Below are positions 46,278 to 60,080 of a stretch of DNA of 64,000 nt, in pieces (the first letter of the stretch is position 1; the number at the start of each line of letters is the position of its first letter). The stretch comes from Hyaloscypha bicolor E. Its lineage: Eukaryota > Ascomycota > Leotiomycetes > Helotiales > Hyaloscyphaceae. The notes beneath the pieces are model-generated. The model saw only the letters and a program-made list of their open reading frames with translations. It searched no databases and was not told where the DNA came from. The translations under genes and the position numbers were made by a program. The DNA lies in NCBI RefSeq assembly GCF_002865645.1, contig NW_020194554.1:620001-684000 (forward strand), in the 5' to 3' direction.

Positions 46278-46282
46278 ACTTT

Positions 46283-47985
46283 AATAATTAAAATATTAAT
46301 TATTTAGTAATAATATATTAATAAAAAAAACCCCTTTATTTTTAGTAATATATAAGAAAAAGAACTTAAGATATAATATATTAAATATATAATAATATAA
46401 GAATAAATAGCCTTTTTATAAATATTATATTATATTTTAAATTAAAGCAAATATTTAAAAATAACTTTCTAATAAAGAATATAATAAATTAATAGGCTTA
46501 TAATAATATTATAAGATTAGTTATTAAAAATCGAATTTTTTATAGCTTGCAAAATATAGTTTTAATTAATTAACTTTATTTTAAAGTAAAATATTTTTAG
46601 TAAATTAATAATATTTTAAAATAATAAATTTTTATTTATATTTAAATTCAAAATAAAGTCTTAATCTTAAATTAATTATATTTTCTCGACTTTTAATTTT
46701 TTAATAATTATAATATTAAAAGTAATAGCTTTAATAATATTATAAGTAAACTTTAAATTTTTAATTAAAAAAAGTATATTTTTTAATTTAGTTTTAAAGT
46801 TATTAAATATTTTATATTTTTATTTTATATTTTATAATTATTTAATTACTAAAAGAGCTATATAAATATATTATATATAGGCTTCCTTTAAACAAGTCTT
46901 ATTTCTTAAAATATAGCCCTTATAAAGGCTTTTATATATAGTAAAAGCTTAGTACTTATTTCCCTTATTCTACTTTATTTAAAATAAATATTCTATAGCA
47001 AAATTATAGCTAGTAAACTAGCTTAAATATAGCTATTCGTACTTTATAATAATAATCTCTTTTATATATATTTATAGATATTATTCTCTAATATAGCTTA
47101 GTTTAGGCCTCTTAATTTCTTTATTTAATATATTCTATATACTTTTATTATATCTCTTAAAAGAATAAAAGAGAATATCTTTTACTAAGCTTATAACTAG
47201 AAACTAATTAGCTATTTATAAGAATTTATTATTTTATATATAGTTATAATTAGAGCCTTCTTGCCTTATATATATTAATTATACTTGTAATTATTTAAGA
47301 AATATATTAGATTCCGGTTATAAAAACCCTTTCCTCTCTATATTCTTATTTATATTACCTAGGCTTTTTTTTATTACTTTATTACTATTACTAGAAATTC
47401 CAAAGCCCTTATCTAGTAATTCTTTTAATTTAAATATTATGTTTTAATTTACTTTATAATAAAGAACTACTTGCGAATTATATTCTCAATATAATATAAT
47501 ATATAGCTTATATATATTAAAAGAGAATAAATTTATAAGTATATTTAGAAAAAAAAGTTCTCTAGTCTCAAATTAGTATATATATTTATTAATTTATTAT
47601 AAATGCGTTTTATTTATATAAATAAGGCCTATTACTTCTATAATTACTTCTATTTATATTTATAAGATCTAGTTTCTATTTAGAGCCTAATTATACTTAT
47701 AAATTTAATTATTTTATACTTATATAATTATATTTAAATCTTAAGAATAAGTTAATAATATATTATCTTAAGAAATATTAATTAATATATTAGATATATT
47801 CTTAGTATATTAAAATACTATTAATTTAGTCTTAGTCTAGAAATATAAAAAGCCTTTAATTTCTAGCCTATATTATATAAAAGCACTAAATTATTATAGG
47901 CCAAGTTATTAAATATTAGTATAAAGTTTAAAAAGCTTTCTTTAGTTTATTTATTAAATTAAAACTTATATTAAGCTTTAATTAT
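46283..47985. other. AT-rich stretch, unresolved coding-like remnants
   Basis: From about 46860 to 47950 the GC content is slightly higher than in the neighbours and the minus strand gives long segments with only scattered TAA/TAG codons, suggesting a decayed coding sequence. I could not assign it to a transposon family. 46283-46860 shows nothing. Confidence 0.4.
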
Positions 47986-48301
47986 TATAAATATAGTATT
48001 TAGGGCTTAAAAAATAGAATAAAAGATCTCTTATAAAAATAATTTAAAGCTAAGAAAGAAAAAACTAGAATATAGAAAGTTATAAGAAAATATATATATT
48101 TTATAATATACTAGCTTGTAAAAGGCTTAGTTTTTTTTTATTAAATATTTCTAGTATATTTCAAGTATATTTTTCTAATAAAATAATTATATTATATATA
48201 TTATTATATAACTAAAAAGTAATAGAATATAATAAAATATAAATAATACTAATTAAATAATTATATTAGTTAATAAGATTAAAAGCTAAATTATAATATT
48301 A
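47986..48301. repeat. Dispersed LTR-like repeat, copy 1
   Basis: Shares TATTTAGGGCT, ATTTAAAGCTAA, AAAACTAGAATATA and TATAATATACTAGCTT in the same order with 62648-62879. Starts with TA, as an LTR starting TG would after RIP. It borders the minus-strand Gypsy remnant at 48302-54049, but I could not find a matching repeat at that element's other end. Confidence 0.6.
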
Positions 48302-51300
48302 TTTCTTTCTTTAAAATAAACTTATTTTTTAGCTTTATAAAAACTAATATTTTATTTTATTTTCTTATTACTTTTCTTGAATTTCTAATATCTTATATAT
48401 AAATATTATATATTAATAGCAAGGGCCTTTAATATATAACTTAAGAGAATTTATTATTATTTTTTTATAATTTCGGTTAAGTATTATTTTTTATATAATT
48501 TAGTTAATAATATAAGTTTCAAGAAAGTTCTAATATATTTACTATATTAATATTATTATTATAAAAGTATTATAAAGCTAAATATTATTTTGGATCTTTA
48601 TTTTAATTAATTTACTAAATTTTATATTTTAGCTCATTTTTTACTAATTTAATTATTATTTCTTATTTAATATTATATTTTTATTTATTATTTTTTAGTA
48701 TTACTAAAAGTAGTTTCGGGTTTATTTAATTTAATAAAGAGTTCTAGAAATTCTTTTATAGCTTCTTTATATAAAAGACTAGATATATTTTTGTAGTTTC
48801 TAATAGCTTTAAAAGAAATAAATAGTTATACTTTTTTAAAATCTTAAAGGAGCTTTTTATTTAGTTCTCTAGCTTCTAATTTAAATAATTAGATTTCTAG
48901 TATTTTATAATAATTTATATTTTATTTTTAACTTTAAAATTAATTAATTAATAATATTTATTAGCTTATATTATATATTATTCTTATATTTATTTTATAT
49001 AATCTTAAGTAAGTTATTATAATTTATATAATTAATTTACTAATATCTTAGCTTTATTTTATTTGGTTTCTCTTTAAATAAGCTAGATTTAATAAGAAAG
49101 TTCTAATTTAAAGAAATATAAAGCTTATAGTCCTTTTTAATTATGAATAGAAATTAATTAATAGTTTTATACTAAAAGAAAGCTTATTAATAGTTAATTA
49201 TAGTAATTTATTTATTTTAGTTATTTTAGTAATAATTAATATATAAATATAATTTTTAATTAAAGTATTAATTAATAATCTTTATTTATTTAAGAATAAT
49301 TAATTATTAAAAGTTTAAGCTTAATACTAATTCTTATATAGGATTTGCTTTAAAAATTAAAAATAAATTATGGTTTTTAATTTAATATAATTATTTCTAA
49401 AATATTTATTTAATATATTATATAAAATATAAATAAAATATTTAATTATTTAATTATAATTATATCTTATATAAGAATTATAATTAGGTATTTGAATTAC
49501 TAATTTATAAATATAGTAATTATATTATAGCCTATTTTATTTTCTAAATAATTTTCAAAGTTTATAATAATATATTACTAGAAGTAATTAGAAACTAAAA
49601 AGAAATAAAATAAATTAGGCTTCTTATTTCTTAATATATATAATCTTTTATAAGTATAATAATTATTATAATATTAATTAATATTCTTATCTATAAATAG
49701 CTAGTAATATTACTTTTTAAATAATTAATAAAGCTTTATATATTTAGAATATCTAGAAAAAAAAATATTATATATTTTATAAATTAAAACAATTTATAAA
49801 AATAGTTCGGGAATTATTTTATTCTTTATAATATTTAAATATTACTTTTAGCTTAAGTTATTATATATAATTTTTCTAGCTTTAGTAATATATAATTATT
49901 TTATAAGATTTTATTTATTAGCTATAAGCTATTATACTTAATAAAAGTAATTATAATAGAGGCTATTAATAAAGCTTTTAAGAAAATGCCTTTTTTTAGG
50001 GAAATTATATCTTGAATAAAATTCTTTTTTTGAGAAGTTTTTAATATATATTTAATTTTTAGAATCGAATTCCGAATTAAATAAGCCGATTTTATAAAGT
50101 ATTATATAAGCTATAAGTTATAAATAATCTCTGGATTAATTTTATTTCTAGAGAAAAATACTTAAATTTATAGTATTTTTTTTAATTTAGTTTTAAATAT
50201 TTATTTTATTTTATTTTCTTAATAGAGTATTTATTTATTTATTTAATTTTTTAAAATAATATATGAGTTTAAAATAATAATAAATAAAAGCTTAGCTTAT
50301 CTAGTTTATTAAGAAAAGAATTTCTTAATAATTATAAAGTATTTTAAGATATAATAATTAAAATAAATCTTAAAAGAAGTATTCTAAAAGCCCTTTAGCT
50401 TAGTTCTTCATTTATTTAATACTTATATTATAATAAGTATTTCTTTATTATATATATTATAATTAAGCTTTATTAGAAATATAGTTCTAGAAAAATAAAT
50501 TATAAAATATTAAAGGCCCATTTTTAAATCTTATTAAAAAGTAAGCTAATAATTACTTCTTTAAATATTTTTATTTTTATTATTATAAATAAATCTAAAT
50601 TATAATATTATAAAACTAAAATAGAAATTATAGCTTTCTTTAGGTAATTAAAAGCTTTTTAATATTACTTAAGTTATTTAAAGGAAATATTCTTTTTTAT
50701 AAATAAAATAAGAAATCTAATAATCTATTTATATTCTCTAATAAAGTATTTATAAAGGTTATAGAATTTAAAGAAAAACTATATACTTTTAATTATTTTT
50801 AGAAATTACTAATTATATATTATTTTAATTTTATTAGAATTTATTTTAATATTAGATATAAAAATAATAAAGCTTAAATACTTTATATATATAACTTTAA
50901 ATTCCGATTTCTTAATATATATTTAAAGGCTATTTATAAGGCCTTTCTAGAGAATATTATATTTATATACTTTATAATAAATATAAAATATTATTAGCCT
51001 CTAAAAGTTCGGGTTTATAGCTATATAATAAAAAGCTTAATAAATATTAAATTTAATATAAATCTTAATTTTAGATAATTAATTTAGAGTTTTATTAATA
51101 AATAAAAAAAGATATTAATTCTTTTAGGTAATATTATTTAAATAGCAGAAATTAATTTAAAAATATATATCTTTATTAGCTTTCTTTATAAAAAGAACTA
51201 GTAAAGTAAAAGAAATTTAATTAGTTTTAATAAAGCCTTTAGCTAGATTATTTTCTAAGAAATCCTTAATTTCTTAAAGCTTTTAAATAGATTATTATTA

Positions 51301-54049
51301 GAGAAATTAGTATTTAATACTTTTAGTTTCCTTTAGATCTTATAATTATATTATTTATAAAATAAAAAAGTATTAGATTTCTTTTTAGAGAAAATAAAGA
51401 TATATGTTTTTAGTTTCGAGAATAATATTCTTTAAAGCTACTAAAGCTTTATTTCTTTTAGTTATTAATTTACTAGTTTAAATATATATTTTTTTTCGAG
51501 CTTTAAGCTTTTTATTAATCTCATAAATAAAGATTTAACTAATAAGACTTTCTTTTCTCTTAATTATAAAGTTAAATACTATTAAGATAAAAATAGCTAG
51601 ATTTAGTATTTATTTTATATTAAGGATTTCTTTTTATTTCTTTAGCTTTTATTTAGGTATTATATTAAAATCTAGTTATAAAAGCTTCTTTTTTATAATA
51701 TTATATAATTTTCTCTAATTAGTTTAAAAAAAGAATTACTTAAAAAGAATTACTTAAAAAGAATTAGTTTCTAGAAATAGCTTATAATAATATTTTACTA
51801 ATTAGTATTTTTTTAATACTTTTTTTTAAGTTACTTCTTTAATTATTATTAAGAAATACTAATAATATAATTAAATTATATAGATTTAAGCTTATTCTTT
51901 AGTTATATAATACTATATTTTCTATAATTAATTAAAATATTAATATATATAGCCTATTTTCTATTAAAAATAATATTATAATTTTTAAGATTTGAAATAA
52001 TTATAGGTATCTTAATATTTTATTTATTAAATAGAAATAAGATTTCTAAATATTTTTTAGTAAATTTAGCTAGCTTTTTATTAAAACTATATATAATATA
52101 GAGTAAAGAAAAGAGTTATAATTCTATTTCTAAGAATTACTTTATAAGCTAAATAAGCTTTATATTAATAAAAGTATAACTATTTGCTCTAGTATTAATA
52201 TAGAAAAAAAACTTGATTTCTAATTTATTTATATTAATAATATAAGGTATTATAAGTATATTTTCTTTTATTAAATAAATTAAGTTAATCTTTATTAAAT
52301 TAATATTATAAGCCCCTAAAATAAAGACTTTTTTTTTTTAAGAATATTTGTTTTTTAATTTTATATTAGAATTAAAGCTTAAATCTTTTATATATTTTAT
52401 TAAAATAAAAGCTAAACTCGGCTTAATTTTTAAAAAAAACTATCTTAGTTTTCTTATTATATTTAAGTAAATAATACTTATTATAATTAAAGTATTTAAT
52501 AATTAAAAGATCTTTAATTTTTATAAGATATTATTTATATTTCTAAGAAAATATATATTTAATTAAAATATTAAATATAAGAGAATATAATACTAGTAAT
52601 AAACTTAGCTAGATTAGCTATAAGCTTTTTATATTTCTTAATTTTCTTATATATAGCTTTAATTTCTTAATTATTAATAATATAATATTAAATAAAATAA
52701 ATAATATTAATAAAAGAATTATTATAATATATATACTAATTTCTAAAGCTTAAATAAGAGCTTCTTATTTAATTTATATTTAATATTTTAAAGACTAATA
52801 TTACCTTTTATAAATAGTTATAAAAAAAGAATATAAAACTATTAAAATATTTAATTAAAATATATTTAAAGCTTATTAAAGTTATAATAAGTATTTTATA
52901 TTTTATTAGAATTAAAGTATAGTTTTTCTTAAATAAAAATATAACTTTGAAAGCTAATAATATTAATTCTAATTATTATTATTTATATAAAAATTAATTA
53001 AGGCAAAAGTATTATTTATAAGTTTATTAGAAATATAAATAATTTTAAGGTTCTTTAAGAAATATAAATTAATATTACCTTATAATTTATTCTTAATCTA
53101 AACTAGCTAGTTATTAAAGATAATATAATCTTTAATAAAGAGAATTAAGTCTAAAAGCTTAATAATTTAAGTATTTCTAAAGAAAATATAAAATATAAAG
53201 AATTTTAAATGGAAATAAAAATGAGATAATTTGGGAAATTTTAAAGAAAAAGCTAAAAAAGTAAGCTTTAAAATAAGAATAGAAATAATAGAAATGGCTA
53301 AAGTAATTATAAACTAATTTATTATAGCTATATAATACTTAATTTTTTCTTTAACTTTAATATTAAGAGTTTTAGTAATTCTATAATTTATTTTATATAA
53401 AATAGCTTTTTTAAAAATATTTTAATAACTAATAATAATTATATTAAGGTTTAAAAGCAAGAAATCGAGTTCCTTAGTTTATTTATATAGTTCTTTAGTA
53501 ATAATAAGTTCCTTAATATATAAAAGCTTATTAATAAAAAAAGAACTTTTCTTTTATAAATTTATTTATAAAGTCTTTAAAAATATTAATAAGATATTTA
53601 ATTCGAAAAGGGCTATTAATAAGATAACCTAAACTAATAAAAGCTTTAAAAAAACTAGAAATTAATTTATTATATTTTATTATTATTATATTTTCTATAA
53701 TAATTTTATTATTAATATATATATATAGGGCCTATAAGGTTATAGAATAAGGCTTAAAAGTAATAATTAAATTATTAGCCTATAAATATTTATTACTTTA
53801 GAATTCAATTAAAAAGTAGCCTTTATATAAGATTTTTTAATTTTCGGAAAGTTTTTTATTTTAGAAAAGTTTCTAATATATTATTAATATATATTTATAA
53901 AGATATAAATATTTAATTTCTCTAAGAATTTTAAAGTCTATTATTTATATTTCTGGGATTTTATTATTTTAATAATATTTATATTTCTAATAATTCTAAA
54001 TTAGTTTATTTGAAATCCTTTATAAAAGTAAAAAGATTAAGCTTTAAAT
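48302..54049 (-). mobile_element. Heavily decayed minus-strand Gypsy retrotransposon remnant
   Basis: Extremely AT-rich. At 50930-51240 the minus strand reads in one frame through LVLFIKKANKDIYF, INFCYLNNIT, YLFLFINKTLN, KIKIYIKFNIY and KVYKYNIL, the Gypsy reverse transcriptase blocks from the LFVKK motif to the region before YLDD. Lower on the plus coordinates (about 50500-50900), RNase H-like and connection segments follow on the same strand. Element ends are not resolved, so the coordinates are outer limits. Copia B inserted at its right. Confidence 0.62.
50930..51240 (-). pseudogene. Reverse transcriptase remnant of the 48-54 kb Gypsy element
   Basis: About 100 codons of minus-strand frame aligned by eye to Gypsy reverse transcriptase, with roughly ten stop codons. 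The Asp and Arg positions of the family are largely replaced by Asn, Ile or stop, as expected of heavy RIP. Confidence 0.62.
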
Positions 54050-54054
54050 ACTAT

Positions 54055-54417
54055 TATTAGTATAATTATTACTTTAGGAATTATATATATATTACGGAAC
54101 TTAAAAATAATAAAATATAAGTAATAAAATATAAAATATAAAATATAAAATATAAAATATAAAATATAAAATATAAAATATAAAATATAAAATATAAAAT
54201 ATAAAATATAAAATATAAAAATATAGTTATATAGATTTTATATCTTAAAAAAACTTAATTACTAGACTATACTCTTTTTTAGGTGAATTTAGAGATTATA
54301 TATTAATATTATAATATTATAATTTTTATTTTTAAATGAAACTATTTTATTAAACTTTATATTAAATAGTATTCTATAATTATATAATAGTATTATATAT
54401 TTATTAGTAAACTAATA
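54055..54417 (+). repeat. Copia B long terminal repeat (left), with heptamer expansion
   Basis: Homologous to the Copia A repeats at both ends. Its middle, 54125-54220, is about 13-14 tandem copies of AAAATAT, in the place where Copia A has a few GGATACG-like units. Confidence 0.8.
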
Positions 54418-54598
54418 TTAATTAGTTTATATATATAAATTAGAGAATAGAATTATTTAAGCTAAAGAAGTATATAATAGCCTATAATAAAATTAATCTA
54501 ATTTATATTAAAAAAGCAAATTATTTACTAATTTTAGAAAAAAGTATTTAATAGCCTAAAAAAGAAAATATTTAATTCTTACTAATTAATAAATAATT

Positions 54599-54672
54599 AG
54601 TTATTTAATTATTTAGTTATTTAATTATTTAATTATTTAATTATTTAATTATTTAATTATTTAATTATTTAA
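54599..54672. repeat. Octamer tandem repeat (TTTAATTA)
   Basis: About nine near-perfect units in the Copia B leader, just inside the left long terminal repeat. Confidence 0.8.
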
Positions 54673-54899
54673 TTCTTATTTAAAACTAACTTCTTTTAAT
54701 CCTAAAAATATTTAGTAATTTTTTCTTTACTTATATAATACCTAAATTCATAGAAATCTTTCTTTTTTTAAAATATATATATCTTATATTTTTCTTTTAA
54801 AGCTCTTTAATTATAACTTCGATTTTATTATTAAATTAAATCTTTTAAGCTTTAAATTCTTCCGAAATTAAAATATTTTACTTTCTAAATTTCTTATTA

Positions 54900-57800
54900 T
54901 AAATAAAATATTTATTTACTATTTATATTATTAAACTTTTTCTATAAACTATTTTATTTTTAAATCTTTTTTATTTTAAACTATATATATATTAAAAAGG
55001 GCTTAGTTCTAAAGATTTAATATAATAAAACTATAGAATAAATATATAGAAATAAAGAAGTAAAAAAGTAATATTAATTTAAATAAGTCTAATAAAAAAG
55101 AAGTTATAAATTACTTTAATATTAAATTATTCTAGTATAAAATAAAGAAATTAATTAATAATAATTTCTAGAACTTATTTAAGAATAATTTCGATAACTT
55201 TAACTTTATAATATTTAATTAATTAGATTAATATAATCTATATTAATTATAAGCTGCCCTATAATATAATAATAATTACCTTATTATTATATAGTTCTTA
55301 GTTAATACTATTTAGAAATAAAAATAATATATTTAGATTATAGCTAATATTATTATTATTAAACTAGACTTTAAGGCAAGCTTTATTATTTTATTATATA
55401 TATATTTTAAAAATAGTATTATAAAAAAATTAATATATTAAATTAATTATTACTTATATTTATTTATTATTTATAAATACTTCTAAAATAAAAATAAATT
55501 AAATTAAAACTAATATATTTTTATTATTTCTATTTTTTTTTAAATAGCCTTTAATTAAGCTTTATTAGAAAATTAACTAGAGAAATAATAAAGATATAAA
55601 AGTATAATAGAACTAATAGTAATTTTAATTATAAACTTAATATTTTCTGTAATATTTATTAATATATAAAGCTTTTTCTATTATATTAAAGGAACTAATA
55701 TAAGACTACTTTTATAATAACTAGCTCTTTTAATATATATATATAAAGCTTATATAAATATTTATTACTTCTTTAAAGGCTCTAGTTTCTAATATTAAAA
55801 TTTAAATAAATAAAATACTATTATTTTAGTAATTATAATAGCTAAACATTTTTTTTTTAAAAAATAGTATTTAAACTTATTTAGTTACTAATTAATAATT
55901 TATATTAACTATAATATGGACTAATATTTACCTTATAAAATACCAAATTCTTATATAATAAAATTATTACTTTTTATTAAAGCTTACTAATATACTAATA
56001 TATAGTTTTAGATCTTTTTTCTAATATCGGCTAAATAATTAATAAGCTTTAATTATTTATTACTATTTATAAAAAGAAGTAATAAATTAATACCGAAATT
56101 CTATTTATTAATTAATAATATTATTTAAAAGAATAATTAAATAACTATTTATTTAAAAACCGTTAATATAATTTCGGTTATAATTATAGTTTCTAAAATA
56201 GCTATTTAAATAGCTATAAGTTCTATAATTATAATAACTATTTAAATAAATTATATTTTATATATAGGAAACCCGAATATTACTTTTAAAAATATATATT
56301 AGAGAAATAAGAGATTAAAAAAGCTTAATTCAAAATCAGAAATCTTTATTAATTTAAAGCTTTAAACTTTTATTATTTTAATAAAGAGTTTAGTAATAGT
56401 TATTTATAGCTAGTGGCTAAAGTTAAAGGAAAGAAATAATATAAAAATAATAATAATAATAATAAAAATAATTATTAAATAATACTTTTAAGGCTTTTCT
56501 AGTATTAAAAAATAAAGTAAAGAATTAATACTTAAATTTCTATTTTACTTTAGTTAAAAGCCTTTTAATTACCTTTATTATATTAATAACTATAGCTAAT
56601 ATTCTTATAAATAACTTTAGTTTTCTTTTTCTTATATATTAATTAATAAATAAAAACTATATTTTAAAATCTAATAAATTATTAATAGAACTAGTAATAG
56701 AAGATATCTAAATCTTTATAATTAATACTAAAGCCTCTAAATACTTAATTACTAATTTTAACTAATTTCAAGCTTTATAGTAAACTAATAATAATATTAA
56801 ACTTAATAAAATTATTAAAGATTAAATTAATATCTAATTTGGTATTAAATCTATATTTTATATTAAATTTATAAAAACTTTATTTTTACTTAGCTTAGCT
56901 AATATAAATAAGCTAGAAATTTACTTTAATAATTTTATTAATTATCTTATTATTTTTATTAAATATTAAATATTTATAATATAATATTTTAAATATTCTT
57001 TTCTATTTTAAAATATTATATTATAAAGCTTTATATTCGAATTCTTTATTTATAACTTTTATTTTTTTTATAAATATTAAATTATAATATTTAAATTATT
57101 ATTTTAGTTATTTATTAGTTAATAAGCTTCGAAATATACTAGAATAAATAAGCTATAATATTAATATAAAAGCCCTTAAATACTTTATAAAATATTATAA
57201 ATAATATTAGAAATATAGCTAATTATTTAAATTATTTAAATTATTTAAGTTTAATTTAAGAAATAATATTAGCTTTAATTATTTTATTATTATTAATATC
57301 TTTTATATTTCTAATAAAACTATACTTTATATTATTAATAAAAGTATTTAATATTAAGCCGGCTAATAGCTTTAAAATACCCTAAACTAATATTAAATTA
57401 ATATATATTTAGGCTCTTTTAATTAAATTATAATAAATACCGGAAAATAGTTTATTAATAAAAAGTTTACTTAATTTATAAGTATTATAAATATAAAAGT
57501 AAAAATTATTTTTATAGGAACTTATAATTTTATTAGAATTATTAAATATTATTATAGTTTAATTTAATATATTTATTTTTTTATTATAGCTAATATTAAT
57601 AGAATTAATAAGGATATTATATTTCAAATAGCTTTTAAAACTATTAATAACTTTATAGAATCTAATAATTTTATTTTAATTTTATTAGTTTATAGTATTT
57701 TATTTTAAATAATTAAATATAATACTTTATTATTTATTATATTATAGTAATTAGTAATTCTTAAGAAAGTAATAACAGAAGTTCAAAAGCTTTAAGCTAT

Positions 57801-59640
57801 ATATTAAATTATAAATACCCTAAATGCCTGAAATAATTCTAATATAATTAATATTTATAAACTTCTTCTAAATTCGAATATTTTTATATAATATAAAAGA
57901 AATATTAATTAGTCTAATAATTAGAAAAAACTTTATAAGCTTATAATTATTAATAAAAAGAACTATATATTATCTTTTATTTAACTTTTATTAAATTCTT
58001 TTATATTTCGAAAATTTAGATTAGTTCTAATAATTTTAATTAATTTAAAGCCAATTCTAGAAAAAGTAATAATAATACTTATTTATTAAAATATAATAGA
58101 AAATAATCTTATAAAAACCCAAATATTATAGTATTTTTATAGAATAATATTTAATATAAGAACTTTTATTAAACTTCTAGAAAAGAATATATTTAAAGTT
58201 ATTTCCAAATTTTAAATACTAAAAGAAATATATATCTTTAACTTTAAATTTATTAATAAAGTTAAGAATAAGAGTATTAAGAAAAAGCTTAAGAAATTAA
58301 AACTAGTTATTTAAGTTTATAATAAAAAAAAGTATATTATATTAATTTAATTATTTATTATTTAATATATTAGATAAAGAATTATTTTTAATATTATTAT
58401 TATAATAATAAATATTATAAAATTATATTTATATAATATTTTATAAGCTTACTAAATAGCTAAATCTAAAGAATAATTTGGTTCTAAAAGTTATAAAACT
58501 ATTATATAATATATTAAAAGCTAGAAACTATTAGTTTAAGACTTATTATTTCTATTATATTAATAAACTTTTTATAAAATAGTTAATTTATAACCCTTGC
58601 CTTTTTTATAGCTAGTAATTCTTTAAAATTATTAGTTTTTAAACTAATAATACCTTATTTATTAGAAATAATAATTTTATAAAAATAAAATACCTAAAGC
58701 TTTAAGAAGCTAAGTTTTTAGCTAAGAAATATAAATGCCTTACTTTTAATTATAATTTCAAGTTTAATAGAGGTATTATTTATATAAATATTACTAGAAT
58801 TACTCTTATATAAAAATATTAATATAAAAACCATTAAATTATTTCTATAAAGAATATTATTACTATAAATAATAAAAGTATTATTTATTAAGATTTCTTT
58901 ATTAAAAATTAATATATTATCTAATATACTAGAGATATATATATTATATTAGTTTATTAACTGAAAGCTTTATATAACCTATTAATTATTACTTAAATTC
59001 TTAAATTCCTTAAAACTAATATAAAGGTATTTAATAAATACATTTAATAATAAATTAAAAATACTACTAGAGAACTAAGATTTATAAAGCTAGTAAAGAA
59101 GTTCTTATATTTAATTGTTTTTATAAATACTTTATTTATAAATAATAGAAAGTTCTCTTTTTAAGTTAAATATATTCTAGTTTTAATAAATAAAACTAAA
59201 TATACTAATATTATTTACTTGTTCTTTACTAAATATAAAAGAATTACTAGAAGTATTTTAGCTATAAAACTATATAATATAGCTTATAGCTTTAATATAA
59301 GTACTTTAATTAAATTTATAATTAATAGAATATTAGAAATAGAACTATTACTAGTTATTTATATAAATTTAAAGTTATTATATAAATGCCTTATTAAATT
59401 AGATATTACTTAAAAGAAATATCTAATAATTAATATAATATATCTTTACTAAATAGATAAATAATAAGAGATTATAGAAATTAAATAAATTAAAGAAGAA
59501 TTTAATTCTACTAATTCTATAACGAAATTAAAGCTATTAAATACATTTAAGCTCCTTATTAATATAAATACTATATAATTAAATATAAAGAAATAAATCA
59601 AATATAAATTAATTAGGAAATAGATATATTAGATACAAAG
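54900..59640 (+). pseudogene. Copia B polyprotein remnant
   Basis: Decayed equivalent of the Copia A polyprotein. A protease motif near 56721-56750 reads INTKASKYLI against INTGASRYLI in A. Integrase-like sequence lies at about 57430-57720. The RNase H/C-terminal block at 59100-59590 includes an open stretch at 59219-59413 (FTKYKRITRSILAIKLYNIA, LLYKCLIKLDIT). Many more codons have been lost to A/T than in copy A. Confidence 0.75.
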
Positions 59641-59774
59641 AAATAGAAATATAAAATAGAAAAATATATATAGATATATAAAGTATTTGAGAGAATTTAG
59701 TATTAGGCCGAATTAGGAAATTAGTATATAATTAAAGAGAAATACTATTTTTCGTATTTCTAGAAAGATTCTAA

Positions 59775-60075
59775 TATTAATATAACCATTACTTTAAAAG
59801 TTATATATTTAGTTATAAGATTTAAAAGTAATAGAATATAGGTAATAAGATAAAGATAATAAAATATAAAATACAAAATATAGTTATATAACCTTATATC
59901 TTATAGATAACTTAATTAATAGCTAGTTTCTATTAAGCTTAATAGATTTAGGAATTATATATTAATATTATAATATTATAATTCTTATTTCTAAAAATAT
60001 TAATTACTTTACTAATTTATATAAATAGAATTTTATAATTATATAATAATATTATATATTTCTAATAAATTAATA
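59775..60075 (+). repeat. Copia B long terminal repeat (right)
   Basis: A 301-base repeat beginning TATTAATATAACC and ending AAATTAATA. It matches the Copia A repeats with many transition differences. Confidence 0.78.
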
Positions 60076-60080
60076 ATTAC

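Larger units (their letters stand above)
54055..60075 (+). mobile_element. Copia LTR retrotransposon B
   Basis: Same family as Copia A but more decayed. Long terminal repeats are at 54055-54417 and 59775-60075; the left one is lengthened by a heptamer expansion. The flanking pentamers ACTAT (54050-54054) and ATTAC (60076-60080) could be one target duplication ACTAC with a C-to-T change in each. Motifs parallel Copia A at the same spacing. Confidence 0.82.
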
